From assembly GCF_037126175.1 (NCBI RefSeq), contig NZ_CP146986.1:6076501-6140500 (forward strand): a stretch of DNA of 64,000 nt, in the 5' to 3' direction. The notes under the pieces were generated by a model, which searched no databases, had not been told where the DNA came from, and was given only the letters and a program-made list of their open reading frames with translations. This document shows, piece after piece, positions 33,311-42,399 of the stretch; the first letter of the stretch is position 1; each line of letters opens with the position of its first letter. The translations under genes were made by a program, and so were the position numbers. The DNA comes from Pseudomonas sp. RSB 5.4. Its GTDB lineage: Bacteria > Pseudomonadota > Gammaproteobacteria > Pseudomonadales > Pseudomonadaceae.

Positions 33311-34603
33311 TTACCAAAGGGCAACGCTATAGCTCACCAGCAGCCGCACTTCATCGGCATCGCGGGCGGAGTAGTTGGAACGGTAAGTGGCATTGCGCAG
33401 ACGCACGGCAACGTCCTTCAGGGCGCCGCTTTGTACTACATATTTGATCTCGGTGTTGCGCTCCCACTCTTTGCCTTCGTCGCCATTCTTGAGCTTGATG
33501 TTGTCACCGCTCAGGTAACGGCTCATGAACGACAGGCCCGGGATGCCGAGGCGGGCGAAGTCGAAATCGTAACGCGCCTGCCACGAGCGTTCTTCGGCGC
33601 CGGCGAAGTCGTTGATCTGCACGAAGTTGACCAGGTACGGGTCGCTGCCATCGATATACGGGAAGGCGCTATCGCCGGACATGTGCTGATAACCGGCAGT
33701 GAACTTGTGGCCGCTCAGGGCATAGCTGACCAGACCGTTGAGCGAGCGGTTGTCGATCTCGCCACCACGGGCCGCGCCCTGATCGTCACTGACGGCGAAG
33801 CGCAGGTCGGTGGCGAACGTGCCCGGCCCCATTGGCCGCGAGGCGACCAGACCGAAGAAGTGCTGGTTATAGACTTCGTCGAGCTGGGCGAAGTGGTAAC
33901 TGCCAGTGATCTTGTCGGTGAACTTGTAGTCCACGCCGGCAAAATCGAAATGCTTGCCGGCGACGGTGCCAGCGAAACGGCTGTTCTTGTTGTTGAGGGC
34001 GATGTCCTCGAAATCGGTGCTGTCGCGATCCTTGGCTTTCTCCAGACGCCCGCCGGTGAAGGTCAGGTTCTTGATCTCTTTGGAGGTCAGCAAACCACCT
34101 TCAAAGGTCTGCGGCAGGATGCGCCCGTCGTTCGGTTTGAGAGTCGGCAGTTCCGGAATCAGGCTGCCGATTTTCAGTTCGGTGGCGGAGATTTTCACTT
34201 TGCCGGTCAGGCCGACTTTCGAGTATTCGTTCGCCGCGCGTCCGTCATCGTGGGTCGGCAGCAGGCCGGTGCCGGTGCGATCCGGGCTCGAATCAAGTTT
34301 GACTCCCAACATGCCCAGCGCATCGACACCGAACCCCACGGTGCCGTCGGTGTAACCCGATTGCAGATTGAGCATGAAACCCTGCGCCCACTCATCCCGC
34401 TTGCTTTGCTGGGCACTGGTGCCATCGCGAAAGTCGCGGTTGAAGTACATGTTGCGGGTTTCGAAGGTGGCGGAACTGTCTTCGATGAAGTCGGCGTAGC
34501 TCAGCGGCGAAAAACCGGCGAGGGCAGCAGTGCTGGCGAGGGTGGCGTGGCGCAAACGAGAAGGACGAACAGGCTTGAGAGCCTTGGTCTGCAAGGACGG
34601 CAT
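33311..34603 (-). CDS. opdH: OprD family porin (OpdH-like, tricarboxylate)
   Basis: A 430-residue outer-membrane porin. The N-terminus carries a signal ending FSPLSYADF, then FIEDSSATFETRNMYFNRDFRDG, the OprD-family opening. GGLLTSKEIKNLTFTGGRL and the C-terminal beta strand ending SYSVALW (terminal Trp) are also typical. It is the first gene of the tct operon, as OpdH is in P. aeruginosa, where it takes up tricarboxylates such as cis-aconitate. The specificity here is inferred from that context. Confidence 0.9.
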   Translation of the reverse strand: MPSLQTKALKPVRPSRLRHATLASTAALAGFSPLSYADFIEDSSATFETRNMYFNRDFRDGTSAQQSKRDEWAQGFMLNLQSGYTDGTVGFGVDALGMLGVKLDSSPDRTGTGLLPTHDDGRAANEYSKVGLTGKVKISATELKIGSLIPELPTLKPNDGRILPQTFEGGLLTSKEIKNLTFTGGRLEKAKDRDSTDFEDIALNNKNSRFAGTVAGKHFDFAGVDYKFTDKITGSYHFAQLDEVYNQHFFGLVASRPMGPGTFATDLRFAVSDDQGAARGGEIDNRSLNGLVSYALSGHKFTAGYQHMSGDSAFPYIDGSDPYLVNFVQINDFAGAEERSWQARYDFDFARLGIPGLSFMSRYLSGDNIKLKNGDEGKEWERNTEIKYVVQSGALKDVAVRLRNATYRSNYSARDADEVRLLVSYSVALW

Positions 34604-34839
34604 GCGGGTGTACTCCGTTTTTTGTTCTTATTGGTCGAAAACGCATCGGGGCGTTTTTCGTATCGCTGTGTGGCAGCAGCGACGGCAGTCGGAACTGTCC
34701 GTGGGCGGACTCTAGCGGGCTAACCTTTCACTAACCTTTCAGCCGGATTTCGCTGTTTTCGGGCTTCACAGCGGCGGTTGCGGCTGTAAACTCCGCGGCA
34801 AAGAATGGCGTCGGCCATCCGTGAATGAGGTAACGATCC
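34604..34839. promoter_or_regulatory. divergent control region opdH/tctD
   Basis: These 236 bases separate the opdH-tct operon (-) from tctDE (+) and must hold both promoters. They include the direct repeat CTAACCTTTCA at about 34720-34742 (CTAACCTTTCACTAACCTTTC), a candidate TctD-binding site. The repeat is visible; binding is inferred. Confidence 0.5.
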
Positions 34840-35511
34840 ATGCGTGTCCTGCTCGTCGAAGACCATCTGCAACTGGCCGAAAGTGTCGCTCAGGCGCTCA
34901 AGAGCACCGGTCTGACTGTGGACGTATTGCACGACGGTGTGGCCGCCGACCTGGCGCTGGGCAGCGAGGAATACGCAATGGCGATCCTCGATGTCGGTCT
35001 GCCGCGCATGGACGGTTTCGAGGTGCTGGCGCGCTTGCGCGCACGCGGCAAGAACCTGCCGGTGTTGATGCTGACGGCGCGCAGCGATGTGAAGGACCGG
35101 GTCCACGGCTTGAATCTCGGCGCCGACGATTACCTGGCCAAACCGTTCGAACTGACCGAGCTCGAAGCTCGGGTCAAAGCCTTGCTGCGGCGCAGCGTGC
35201 TCGGTGGCGAGCGTCAACAGCGCTGCGGTGTGCTGGCCTACGATCTCGACACCCGGCGCTTCAGCCTCGGCGAAGAACTGCTCACGTTGACCTCTCGCGA
35301 ACAGGCGGTGCTCGAAGCGTTGATCGCCCGTCCGGGGCGGGTGATGAGCAAAGAGCAACTGGCCGCACAGGTATTTGGTCTCGACGAAGAAGCCAGCCCC
35401 GACGCGATCGAAATCTACGTGCATCGCCTGCGCAAGAAACTTGACGGCCAACCGGTGGCGATCGTGACTTTCCGTGGCCTCGGTTACTTGTTGGAAAGCC
35501 GCGATGCATAA
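34840..35511 (+). CDS. tctD: TctD response regulator (OmpR family)
   Basis: A 223-residue regulator. The receiver domain (1-115) has the acidic pocket D8, phosphoacceptor D51 in ILDVGLPRMDG, T78 and K100 (DDYLAKPF). The OmpR-type winged helix (about 125-220) ends AIEIYVHRLRKKL...TFRGLGYLL. With TctE it should activate the divergent tricarboxylate uptake operon when citrate-like substrates are present. It overlaps tctE by 8 bases. Confidence 0.93.
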   Translation: MRVLLVEDHLQLAESVAQALKSTGLTVDVLHDGVAADLALGSEEYAMAILDVGLPRMDGFEVLARLRARGKNLPVLMLTARSDVKDRVHGLNLGADDYLAKPFELTELEARVKALLRRSVLGGERQQRCGVLAYDLDTRRFSLGEELLTLTSREQAVLEALIARPGRVMSKEQLAAQVFGLDEEASPDAIEIYVHRLRKKLDGQPVAIVTFRGLGYLLESRDA

Positions 35512-36889
35512 GCCCAGCAGCCTGCGCTGGCGGTTGCTGTGGAACCTCGCGTTGTTGCTGGTGGTGTTGATGCTCGCCAGTGGTTTGAGCGCGTACTGGA
35601 ACGGGCGCGAAGCCGCCGACACGGCCTACGACCGAACCCTGTTGGCCTCGGCGCGAACCATCGCCGCCGGCCTCTCGCAACGCGACGGCACGCTCAGTGC
35701 CGACGTGCCCTACGTGGCCCTCGATACCTTCGCCTACGACAGCGCCGGGCGGATTTACTACCAGGTCAACGATATCCATCAGAAGCTGATTTCCGGCTAC
35801 GAAAACCTCCCCGGGCCGCCACCCGGCACCCCGAGAACCGACAGCTATCCAGCGCTGGCGCGTTTCTACAACGCGACGTATCGCGGGCAGAACGTGCGTG
35901 TGGTCAGTCTGCTCAAGGCCGTCACCGAACCGAACATGAATGGCATGGCGGAAATCCGTGTCGCGGAAACCGACGAGGCGCGAGTCGCCATGGCTCGCAG
36001 TCTGGCGGCTGATACGCTGCTGCGCCTGGGCATGCTCGCGATCGGCGCCTTGTTGCTGGTGTGGTTTGCAGTGAGTGCGGCGCTACGTCCGCTGGAGCGT
36101 TTGCGCACGGCGGTGGAAGAACGACAGTCGGACGACCTCCGGCCGCTGCCGCTGGTGGAAGTGCAGCGCGAATTGTGGCCGCTGGTGCGTGCACTCAATC
36201 ACTTCACCGAACGTTTGCGCGGGCAGTTCGAGCGGCAGGCGCAGTTCATCGCTGATGCCGCACACGAACTGCGTACGCCGCTGGCGGCGTTGAAGGCGCG
36301 GCTGGAGTTGGGGCTGCGTTCGACTGAACCGCAAACCTGGCGCAGTACCCTGGAATCCTCTGCGCAAAGCACCGATCGCCTGACCCATCTGGCCAATCAA
36401 CTGCTGTCGCTGGCTCGCGTGGAAAACGGTGCCCGGGCGATCGCCGAGGGCGGCGCGCAACTGCTGGATCTGAGTCAATTGGCCCGCGAATTGGGCATGG
36501 CCATGGCACCCTTGGCGCATGCTCGTGGTGTCGCGCTGGCGCTGGAGGCGGATGAGCCGGTGTGGTTGCGGGGTGAACCGACGTTGCTCAATGAACTGCT
36601 GAGCAACCTGGTGGACAACGCGCTGGCGCATACGCCACCGGGCGGCAATGTGATTCTGCGGGTTGCGGCACCGGCGGTGCTTGAGGTTGAAGATGACGGG
36701 CCGGGGATTCCGCTGGAGGAGCGCGACCGAGTGTTTGAACGCTTCTACCGGCGCAATCAGCAAGTCGCAGGTTCAGGGTTGGGGCTGGCGATTGTCGGGG
36801 AAATCTGCCGGGCGCATCTGGCGCAGATCACATTGCATGATGGCGAGCAGGCCGGTTTGAAGGTTCGGGTAAGTTTTATTGCCGGATAA
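35504..36889 (+). CDS. tctE: TctE sensor histidine kinase
   Basis: A 461-residue membrane kinase starting at ATG 35504 within the tctD end. TM1 is at about 12-32, a periplasmic sensor of about 130 residues follows (2CSK_N type, DRTLLASARTIAAGLSQRDG), and TM2 is near 170-190. The HisKA box IADAAHELRTPLAALK has H254, and the HATPase part shows LVDNALAHTPPGG and DDGPGIPLEERDRVFERFYR. It should sense tricarboxylates and phosphorylate TctD. Confidence 0.93.
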   Translation: MHKPSSLRWRLLWNLALLLVVLMLASGLSAYWNGREAADTAYDRTLLASARTIAAGLSQRDGTLSADVPYVALDTFAYDSAGRIYYQVNDIHQKLISGYENLPGPPPGTPRTDSYPALARFYNATYRGQNVRVVSLLKAVTEPNMNGMAEIRVAETDEARVAMARSLAADTLLRLGMLAIGALLLVWFAVSAALRPLERLRTAVEERQSDDLRPLPLVEVQRELWPLVRALNHFTERLRGQFERQAQFIADAAHELRTPLAALKARLELGLRSTEPQTWRSTLESSAQSTDRLTHLANQLLSLARVENGARAIAEGGAQLLDLSQLARELGMAMAPLAHARGVALALEADEPVWLRGEPTLLNELLSNLVDNALAHTPPGGNVILRVAAPAVLEVEDDGPGIPLEERDRVFERFYRRNQQVAGSGLGLAIVGEICRAHLAQITLHDGEQAGLKVRVSFIAG

Positions 36890-36911
36890 TTGTGGTGTTG
36901 GTGCGGGCCTC

Positions 36912-36986
36912 TTCGCGAGCAAGCCCGCTCCCACAGGGGCTTGGTGCACGACGCAGATCTCCTGTGGGAGCGGGCTTGCTCGCGAA
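36912..36986. repeat. REP-type inverted pair (family A)
   Basis: Inverted family-A units at 36912-36935 and about 36963-36986 face each other with a short spacer between convergent tctE and the HDOD gene. Confidence 0.9.
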
Positions 36987-37006
36987 GGCCGCGCCGCGGT
37001 TCCCAA

Positions 37007-37828
37007 TCAGTAAAACATCGTCCGCGACTCTTCCAGATCCGCGCACAATTGCTTGTTCTCCGGATCGATCCCCAGTTTCCTGAACGCCGGCACACTGAGC
37101 GGATCAATCCGTGCAATCGGATGATCGCTGTCTTTGTGGCAATACAAACTCGCGACTTGCACCAGATCGACGTAATCAAGGTGCGCCGAGTCGCGTTTGA
37201 AATCCAGGTACAGCCCCGGCAACGCCACCAGTTGCTCGGGAAACTCCCAGACCCGCAACAGTTTGTCGCCCAGCAGCGGATGAATATGGTCGATCACATG
37301 ATTGAGGCTGACCGGGTCCGACAGCAATTCGTAATGATCTTCGGCGTAAGTCAGGATCGGCAGCACGCCGATCTGATGCACCAGTCCGCCGAGTGCTGCC
37401 TGATCGGGCTTGAGTTGGGTATGCCGACGGCACAAGGCATAGCTGACACCGGCGATTTCCAGACTCTTGCGCCAGACTTCGCGCATCTTCTGTTCGACCA
37501 CTTCGGAACGGGCGTGAAAGATCTGTTCCATCACCAGGCCGATCGCCAGGTTGCTGCTGTAGTTGACCCCCAGCCGGGTGATCGCGGTGTGCAGATCGGT
37601 GACTTCCTGGGTCGCGCGCAGCAACGGGCTGTTGACCACTTTGATCAGGCGCGCCGACAGCGCCGTGTCGCGGCCAATCACTTTGCTCAGGGTGCTGACG
37701 CTGATTTCCGGGTCTTCGGCGGCCTTGCGAATTTGCAGGGCCACCTCCGGTAACGTTGGCAGAACCAGGTCATCGTTATCGATGGCCTCAACCAAATCCT
37801 GTTGGACCTTATCCGCCAGCTCGCTCAT
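37007..37828 (-). CDS. HDOD domain protein
   Basis: A 273-residue cytoplasmic protein with an HDOD domain at about residues 20-215 (LPTLPEVALQIRKAAEDPEISVSTLSKVIGRDTALSARLIKVVNS...). HDOD is a helical relative of HD phosphohydrolases that lacks the full HD metal site. Members act in signalling, often near c-di-GMP or two-component proteins, without shown enzyme activity. It lies 35 bases downstream of ygfZ on the same strand, an arrangement conserved in Pseudomonas, so it is probably co-transcribed. Confidence 0.88.
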   Translation of the reverse strand: MSELADKVQQDLVEAIDNDDLVLPTLPEVALQIRKAAEDPEISVSTLSKVIGRDTALSARLIKVVNSPLLRATQEVTDLHTAITRLGVNYSSNLAIGLVMEQIFHARSEVVEQKMREVWRKSLEIAGVSYALCRRHTQLKPDQAALGGLVHQIGVLPILTYAEDHYELLSDPVSLNHVIDHIHPLLGDKLLRVWEFPEQLVALPGLYLDFKRDSAHLDYVDLVQVASLYCHKDSDHPIARIDPLSVPAFRKLGIDPENKQLCADLEESRTMFY

Positions 37829-37863
37829 GTGGACTCTCTAGGGTGTTGCAACAAAAGCTGCGA

Positions 37864-38805
37864 TCAGCGCTGGATTTCGCGGTCGCGATCCAGTTCGTAG
37901 GGCAAGTCGAGCAAATGCAGGGCTGGCCCTTCGAGGGCGCCCAAGTGCAAATCACCCGCTTCGGCAGCTTCGGCCTGCAACACCGCCAGCAGCTCAATTT
38001 TTTCTTCGGCGCGGGCAGCAATCACCACTTCGCCGATGGCGCTGCCATGGCTTGGGGCGAATAGCGGGGTGCCCGGCTCCGGCAGTTCGCTCGCGTCCAG
38101 CTGCACGCGATAGAGACGACGCTTGAGCTTGCCGAGGTACTGCATGCGCGCGACGATTTCCTGGCCGGTGTAGCAGCCTTTCTTGAAACTCACGCCACCG
38201 ACGGCCTGCAGGTTGAGCATCTGCGGGATGAACAGTTCGCGGGTGGTCGGCATGACCTGGCCGATACCGGCGCGGATCTGCCCCAGCAGCCATTGGTTCA
38301 GATTGCCCTCGGGCAGGGCGGCGGCCAATTTGGCCTTGATGGCATCGGCTTGATCGGCCGGTACCCAGAGTTCGGCGCGACCCGGCGAGACGCGAACCGC
38401 GATCAGGCCTGCGTTGCGCACCACGCTGTCGGTTTCGCCTGGCAGGTTCAGATCCAGGCTGGCCAACGCTGCGTCGCAGTGCTCCAGGCCAAAACGCACC
38501 CAGGCGGCGCTTTCGTCGGTCAGTTTGGATTTGGAGAACACCGCGTACTTTTTCAGGTCCGCCAGTTGTGGCTCCAGCAGTTCGCTGGCCATCGCCAGCA
38601 GCACGCCGTCACCTTCGAGCAGAATGCGGAAGCTCGACTGCATCCGGCCTTTTTGCGTGCAGCGCGCGCCCAGGCTGGCCTGGCTGTCGCTGAGGTAATT
38701 GATGTTGCAGGTCAATTGGCCTTGCAGGAATTTGCCGGCATCCACGCCGCGAACCGCGAGTACGCCTTCATGAGACAGGGTGCAGAAAAAAGCAGAATCG
38801 GCCAT
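37864..38805 (-). CDS. ygfZ: tRNA-modifying / Fe-S maturation protein YgfZ
   Basis: A 313-residue folate-binding protein of the GcvT-like family. The hallmark motif K-G-C-(F/Y)-x-G-Q-E is present as KKGCYTGQEIVARM. The N-terminus (FFCTLSHEGVLAVRGVDAGKFLQGQLTCNIN) is also typical. YgfZ uses a tetrahydrofolate-derived one-carbon unit to support assembly of some Fe-S enzymes such as MiaB. It is divergent from sdhE, a link kept in many gammaproteobacteria. Confidence 0.9.
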   Translation of the reverse strand: MADSAFFCTLSHEGVLAVRGVDAGKFLQGQLTCNINYLSDSQASLGARCTQKGRMQSSFRILLEGDGVLLAMASELLEPQLADLKKYAVFSKSKLTDESAAWVRFGLEHCDAALASLDLNLPGETDSVVRNAGLIAVRVSPGRAELWVPADQADAIKAKLAAALPEGNLNQWLLGQIRAGIGQVMPTTRELFIPQMLNLQAVGGVSFKKGCYTGQEIVARMQYLGKLKRRLYRVQLDASELPEPGTPLFAPSHGSAIGEVVIAARAEEKIELLAVLQAEAAEAGDLHLGALEGPALHLLDLPYELDRDREIQR

Positions 38806-38954
38806 GGGTCATCGCAGGGTAAAAAGTCTGGGGCACATCATAAGGGCGCGTTGTTGAAATGGGTAGTTGATAAAGGATCGGTGGTGCCCGACCAAAGCCG
38901 ACTGTGCGACCCGCGTCGGGGCTGTATACTGCGCGCCTATTTGAGGAGGGCTCC

Positions 38955-39209
38955 ATGGTCGAACAAGTTGAACTCAATCGCCTCTTCTGGCACAGCCGCC
39001 GTGGCATGCTGGAACTTGACGTGCTGCTGGTGCCGTTCGTGAAAGAGGTCTATCCGCACCTCAACCAGGTCGATCGCGACTTGTATGTCCGTCTGCTGAC
39101 CTGTGAGGATCAGGACATGTTCGGCTGGTTCATGGAGCGCAGCGAGTCCGAAGACCCTGAGCTGCAGCGCATGGTGCGGATGATCCTGGACCGTGTTCAG
39201 CCCAAATAA
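38955..39209 (+). CDS. sdhE: FAD assembly factor SdhE
   Basis: An 84-residue protein from ATG 38955 (GAGGAGGG upstream). It contains the conserved [15 protein letters not shown] segment, whose RGM-x-E-x-D core is needed for flavinylation, and [13 protein letters not shown] later. SdhE helps attach FAD covalently to SdhA of succinate dehydrogenase. In E. coli the sdhE-ygfX pair was also described as the CptBA toxin-antitoxin module. It overlaps ygfX by 17 bases. Confidence 0.93.
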   Translation: MVEQVELNRLFWHSRRGMLELDVLLVPFVKEVYPHLNQVDRDLYVRLLTCEDQDMFGWFMERSESEDPELQRMVRMILDRVQPK

Positions 39210-39645
39210 CACGTTCGAATGCCGCTGGCATGCCTCACGGCAGTTGCTGGCGGCGTATCTGTTGGCCCAGGCGTTCGCTTTGGGTGCCTTGTTTCTCCTG
39301 TCGATTCCACTCTGGGCCAGTCTGCTCGGGGCTTTCGCCTGTCTGCTGCACGGCGCGTGGGTGGTGTCACGGCAGATTCTGCTGAGGCATCCGCAGGCTT
39401 TTTGCGGATTGCGCCGCGACGCCGATGGCTGGCAGCTGTGGAATCAGGCGGGTGGCTGGCAAGCGGTCCAGCTGCGTCCCGACAGCCTGGCGTTGCCACT
39501 GATTGTGGTGCTGCGTTTTCGTTTGCGCGGGGAGCGGCGGGTGCGCTCGATCTGTGTGCCGCGAGACTCGCAGGCAGCCGATGTGCATCGACGCCTGCGG
39601 GTACGGCTCAAGTTCAGCCGGCGTAGGTGGGCGGCACCAGAATAG
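39193..39645 (+). CDS. ygfX: YgfX (CptA-like) membrane protein
   Basis: A 150-residue protein from GTG 39193, inside the sdhE end. Two adjacent membrane segments at about residues 18-58 ([20 protein letters not shown] and [20 protein letters not shown]) are followed by a basic cytoplasmic tail ([13 protein letters not shown]..., RLKFSRRRW). This is the YgfX/CptA layout; the E. coli protein interacts with FtsZ and MreB. Its last 32 bases overlap the end of convergent nadB. Alternative later starts exist, but GTG keeps the family N-terminus (FECRWHASR). Confidence 0.85.
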   Translation: MFSPNNTFECRWHASRQLLAAYLLAQAFALGALFLLSIPLWASLLGAFACLLHGAWVVSRQILLRHPQAFCGLRRDADGWQLWNQAGGWQAVQLRPDSLALPLIVVLRFRLRGERRVRSICVPRDSQAADVHRRLRVRLKFSRRRWAAPE

Positions 39646-41230
39646 TGTCGAGCGCCTCGGGCAGCAGGTTCGGGTAGTCGAGGGTGTAATGCAGTCCACG
39701 ACTTTCCTTGCGTTCCATGGCCGAGCAGATCATCAGTTCGGCAACTTGCGCCAGATTACGCAGCTCGATCAGGTCGCGGCTGACTTTATAGTTGCTGTAG
39801 AACTCGTCGATCTCGTCCAGTAACAGACGCACGCGGTGCTGGGCCCGTTGCAGGCGCTTGTTGGTGCGCACAATACCTACGTAGTCCCACATGAACCGAC
39901 GCAGCTCGTCCCAGTTGTGGGCGATGATCACGTCTTCGTCGGAATCGGTCACCTGGCTGGCGTCCCACTCGGGCAGGGCGTTCGGCGCGGCGACGTCATC
40001 CAGTTGCGCAAGAATGTCCGCTGCCGCCGAGCGGGCATAGACGAAACATTCGAGCAGCGAGTTGCTGGCCATGCGGTTGGCACCATGCAGACCGGTGAAG
40101 CTGGTTTCGCCGATCGCGTACAGCCCCGGGACGTCGGTACGACCGTGCTGGTCGACCATCACCCCACCACAGGTGTAGTGCGCCGCCGGTACGACCGGGA
40201 TCGGTTGCTTGGTGATGTCGATGCCGAAACCCAGGCAACGTTCGTAGACGGTCGGGAAGTGGCTTTTGATGAACGCTTCAGGCTTGTGGCTGATATCGAG
40301 ATAGACGCAGTCGACGCCCAGGCGCTTCATTTCATGGTCGATGGCCCGGGCGACGATGTCGCGTGGCGCCAGTTCGGCACGTTTATCGAAACGCGGCATG
40401 AAACGTTCGCCGTTGGGCAGCTTCAGGTGCGCGCCTTCGCCACGTAGTGCTTCTGTGATCAGGAAACTCTTGGCCTGCGGGTGATACAGGCAAGTGGGGT
40501 GGAACTGATTGAATTCCAGGTTCGCCACCCGGCAACCGGAGCGCCAGGCCATGGCGATGCCGTCACCGCAGGCGCCGTCGGGATTGCTGGTATAGAGGTA
40601 GACCTTGGCTGCACCACCGGACGCGAGGATCACGAAGCGTGCGCCGTAGGTGTCGACTTCGCCGGTCGCGCGATTGAGCACATAGGCGCCGAGGCAGCGC
40701 TCGCCGTCCATGCCCAGACGGCGTTCGGTGATCAGATCAACGGCAACCCGTTGCTCAAGCAACTCGATATTGGCGCGCTCTCTGGCCTGGGCGAGGAGGG
40801 TGGTGAAAATCGCTGCACCGGTCGCATCGGCTGCGTGGATGATGCGTCGATGGCTGTGACCGCCTTCACGGGTCAGGTGGAATTCGAAACCGCCGTCTTC
40901 GGTCCCGGACTGTTCGTCGCGGGTGAAGGGCACACCCTGGTCGATCAGCCACTGGATGGCTTCGCGGCTGTGCTCGACGGTGAAGCGCACCGCGTCTTCA
41001 TGGCACAGACCGCCGCCGGCGTTGAGGGTGTCGTCGACGTGGGATTCGACAGTATCGGTATCGTCCAGCACGGCAGCGACACCGCCCTGAGCCCAATAGG
41101 TCGAGCCGTTGGCCAGATCGCCTTTGCTCAATACGGCAATGCGCAAGTGACCCGGCAGGGTCAGCGCGAGACTCAAACCGGCAGCGCCGCTGCCAATGAC
41201 CAGAACATCGTGTTGAAACTGTTGGCTCAT
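39614..41230 (-). CDS. nadB: L-aspartate oxidase
   Basis: A 538-residue flavoprotein of the succinate dehydrogenase/fumarate reductase family. It has the FAD dinucleotide motif [61 protein letters not shown], and [25 protein letters not shown]. It oxidises L-aspartate to iminoaspartate, the first step of NAD synthesis, in the cytoplasm. ATG 41230 is used; the frame continues to 41338 without support. It is divergent from the algU operon. Confidence 0.95.
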   Translation of the reverse strand: MSQQFQHDVLVIGSGAAGLSLALTLPGHLRIAVLSKGDLANGSTYWAQGGVAAVLDDTDTVESHVDDTLNAGGGLCHEDAVRFTVEHSREAIQWLIDQGVPFTRDEQSGTEDGGFEFHLTREGGHSHRRIIHAADATGAAIFTTLLAQARERANIELLEQRVAVDLITERRLGMDGERCLGAYVLNRATGEVDTYGARFVILASGGAAKVYLYTSNPDGACGDGIAMAWRSGCRVANLEFNQFHPTCLYHPQAKSFLITEALRGEGAHLKLPNGERFMPRFDKRAELAPRDIVARAIDHEMKRLGVDCVYLDISHKPEAFIKSHFPTVYERCLGFGIDITKQPIPVVPAAHYTCGGVMVDQHGRTDVPGLYAIGETSFTGLHGANRMASNSLLECFVYARSAAADILAQLDDVAAPNALPEWDASQVTDSDEDVIIAHNWDELRRFMWDYVGIVRTNKRLQRAQHRVRLLLDEIDEFYSNYKVSRDLIELRNLAQVAELMICSAMERKESRGLHYTLDYPNLLPEALDTILVPPTYAG

Positions 41231-41507
41231 TTCAGGATTCCGCTCAAAGCGACCCGGATCGGGGGTGGCGCAAGACAGCTGGATCGGCGAGTCAAGACAG
41301 CCACACAGCCCACTAGTATATAGAGGGGGGAGCGGCACAATAGCCGGGCTCGTATGGCATTGTGAAACTACTGTGACGACAAAAGCTTGACGCTTCGTCG
41401 GACGTTTTTTTCCGTCGTTTTGGGAAAAGGCGACTGTATCGAGGATGAAACAGGCTTTTTCCGCGCACGGTCGCTCAATGTCGCTTGAGCGCGGCTATAA
41501 ATAATTG

Positions 41508-41535
41508 GAACTTTTGCCAGAGGCCCAAGATCAAT
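41508..41535 (+). promoter_or_regulatory. second AlgU-type promoter (distal)
   Basis: GAACTT (41508-41513), a 17-bp spacer, then TCAAT (41531-41535). It agrees with the AlgU consensus less well in the -10 box than the proximal site and lies about 250 bases before the gene. Confidence 0.5.
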
Positions 41536-41701
41536 AGTCCGTTGCCTGAAGCACGGGACAGTGTCGGCTTCAATGCAAAACCTGCGAATTGGGTTTTGCC
41601 GGCGAACCGATGACAAGATTATTCGCGCAGCCGGTTTATCCCGCGCTGCGTTTTTCGTGCGTGCCAAATCAGAGCCCGCAGGAAACTTGCCTGGAGGGGG
41701 A

Positions 41702-41728
41702 GAACTTTTGCGAAAAGCCCGAGTCTAT
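41702..41728 (+). promoter_or_regulatory. AlgU-dependent autoregulatory promoter (proximal)
   Basis: GAACTT (41702-41707), a 16-bp spacer and TCTAT (41724-41728) match the AlgU/sigma-E consensus GAACTT-N16/17-TCTGA. It lies 60 bases upstream of algU, so the sigma factor should drive its own operon, as known in P. aeruginosa. Confidence 0.75.
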
Positions 41729-41787
41729 GTTTGCAAGTCTGGTCGTTTAGTTATGCAAGCCTCCTCCATGCTTATCGAGGAGTGTTC

Positions 41788-42369
41788 ATGCTAACCCAGG
41801 AAGAGGATCAGCAGCTGGTCGAGCGCGTTCAGCGTGGCGACAAGCGAGCTTTCGATCTGCTGGTGCTGAAATATCAGCACAAAATTCTCGGGTTGATCGT
41901 GCGTTTCGTGCACGACACCCATGAAGCCCAGGATGTGGCTCAGGAAGCCTTTATCAAGGCCTACAGAGCGCTAGGAAACTTTCGCGGAGACAGCGCGTTC
42001 TATACGTGGCTTTACCGCATTGCCATCAACACGGCAAAAAACTATCTGGTTTCACGCGGCCGCCGGCCGCCGGATAGCGATGTAAGTTCTGAAGATGCGG
42101 AGTTCTACGACGGCGATCACGGCCTCAAGGATCTCGAATCACCGGAACGCGCATTGCTGCGGGATGAGATCGAAGGCACCGTCCATCGAACCATTCAGCA
42201 ACTGCCAGAGGATTTACGTACGGCTTTAACTTTACGTGAATTCGATGGTCTGAGTTACGAGGACATTGCGAGCGTCATGCAGTGTCCGGTGGGTACCGTG
42301 CGCTCCCGGATTTTCCGCGCCCGGGAGGCCATCGATAAAGCCCTGCAGCCGTTGTTGCAGGAAAACTGA
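41788..42369 (+). CDS. algU: RNA polymerase sigma factor AlgU (RpoE/AlgT)
   Basis: A 193-residue ECF sigma factor from ATG 41788 (GAGGAG upstream), the exact family length. Region 2 (LVLKYQHKILGLIVRFV... DVAQEAFIKAYRALGNFRGDSAFYTWLYRIA) and region 4 (LPEDLRTALTLREFDGLSYEDIASVMQCPVGTVRSRIFRAREAI) are intact. It directs the envelope-stress and alginate regulon and is held inactive by MucA. It leads the operon algU-mucA-mucB-mucD and has its own promoter type upstream. Confidence 0.97.
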   Translation: MLTQEEDQQLVERVQRGDKRAFDLLVLKYQHKILGLIVRFVHDTHEAQDVAQEAFIKAYRALGNFRGDSAFYTWLYRIAINTAKNYLVSRGRRPPDSDVSSEDAEFYDGDHGLKDLESPERALLRDEIEGTVHRTIQQLPEDLRTALTLREFDGLSYEDIASVMQCPVGTVRSRIFRAREAIDKALQPLLQEN

Positions 42370-42399
42370 GACAGCGGCGACAGCCAAGAGAGGAACGCC

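Larger units (their letters stand above)
41231..41787. promoter_or_regulatory. long nadB-algU control region
   Basis: These 557 bases contain the nadB promoter on one side and several algU promoters on the other. Two AlgU-type promoters are visible (41508-41535 and 41702-41728). An extended open frame through here (41561-41794) has no support and overlaps the algU start. Confidence 0.7.

Noticed and set aside
33431..34723. A 430-codon frame opposite opdH
   Set aside because: The porin frame has a signal peptide, family motifs and terminal Trp; the opposite frame has none.
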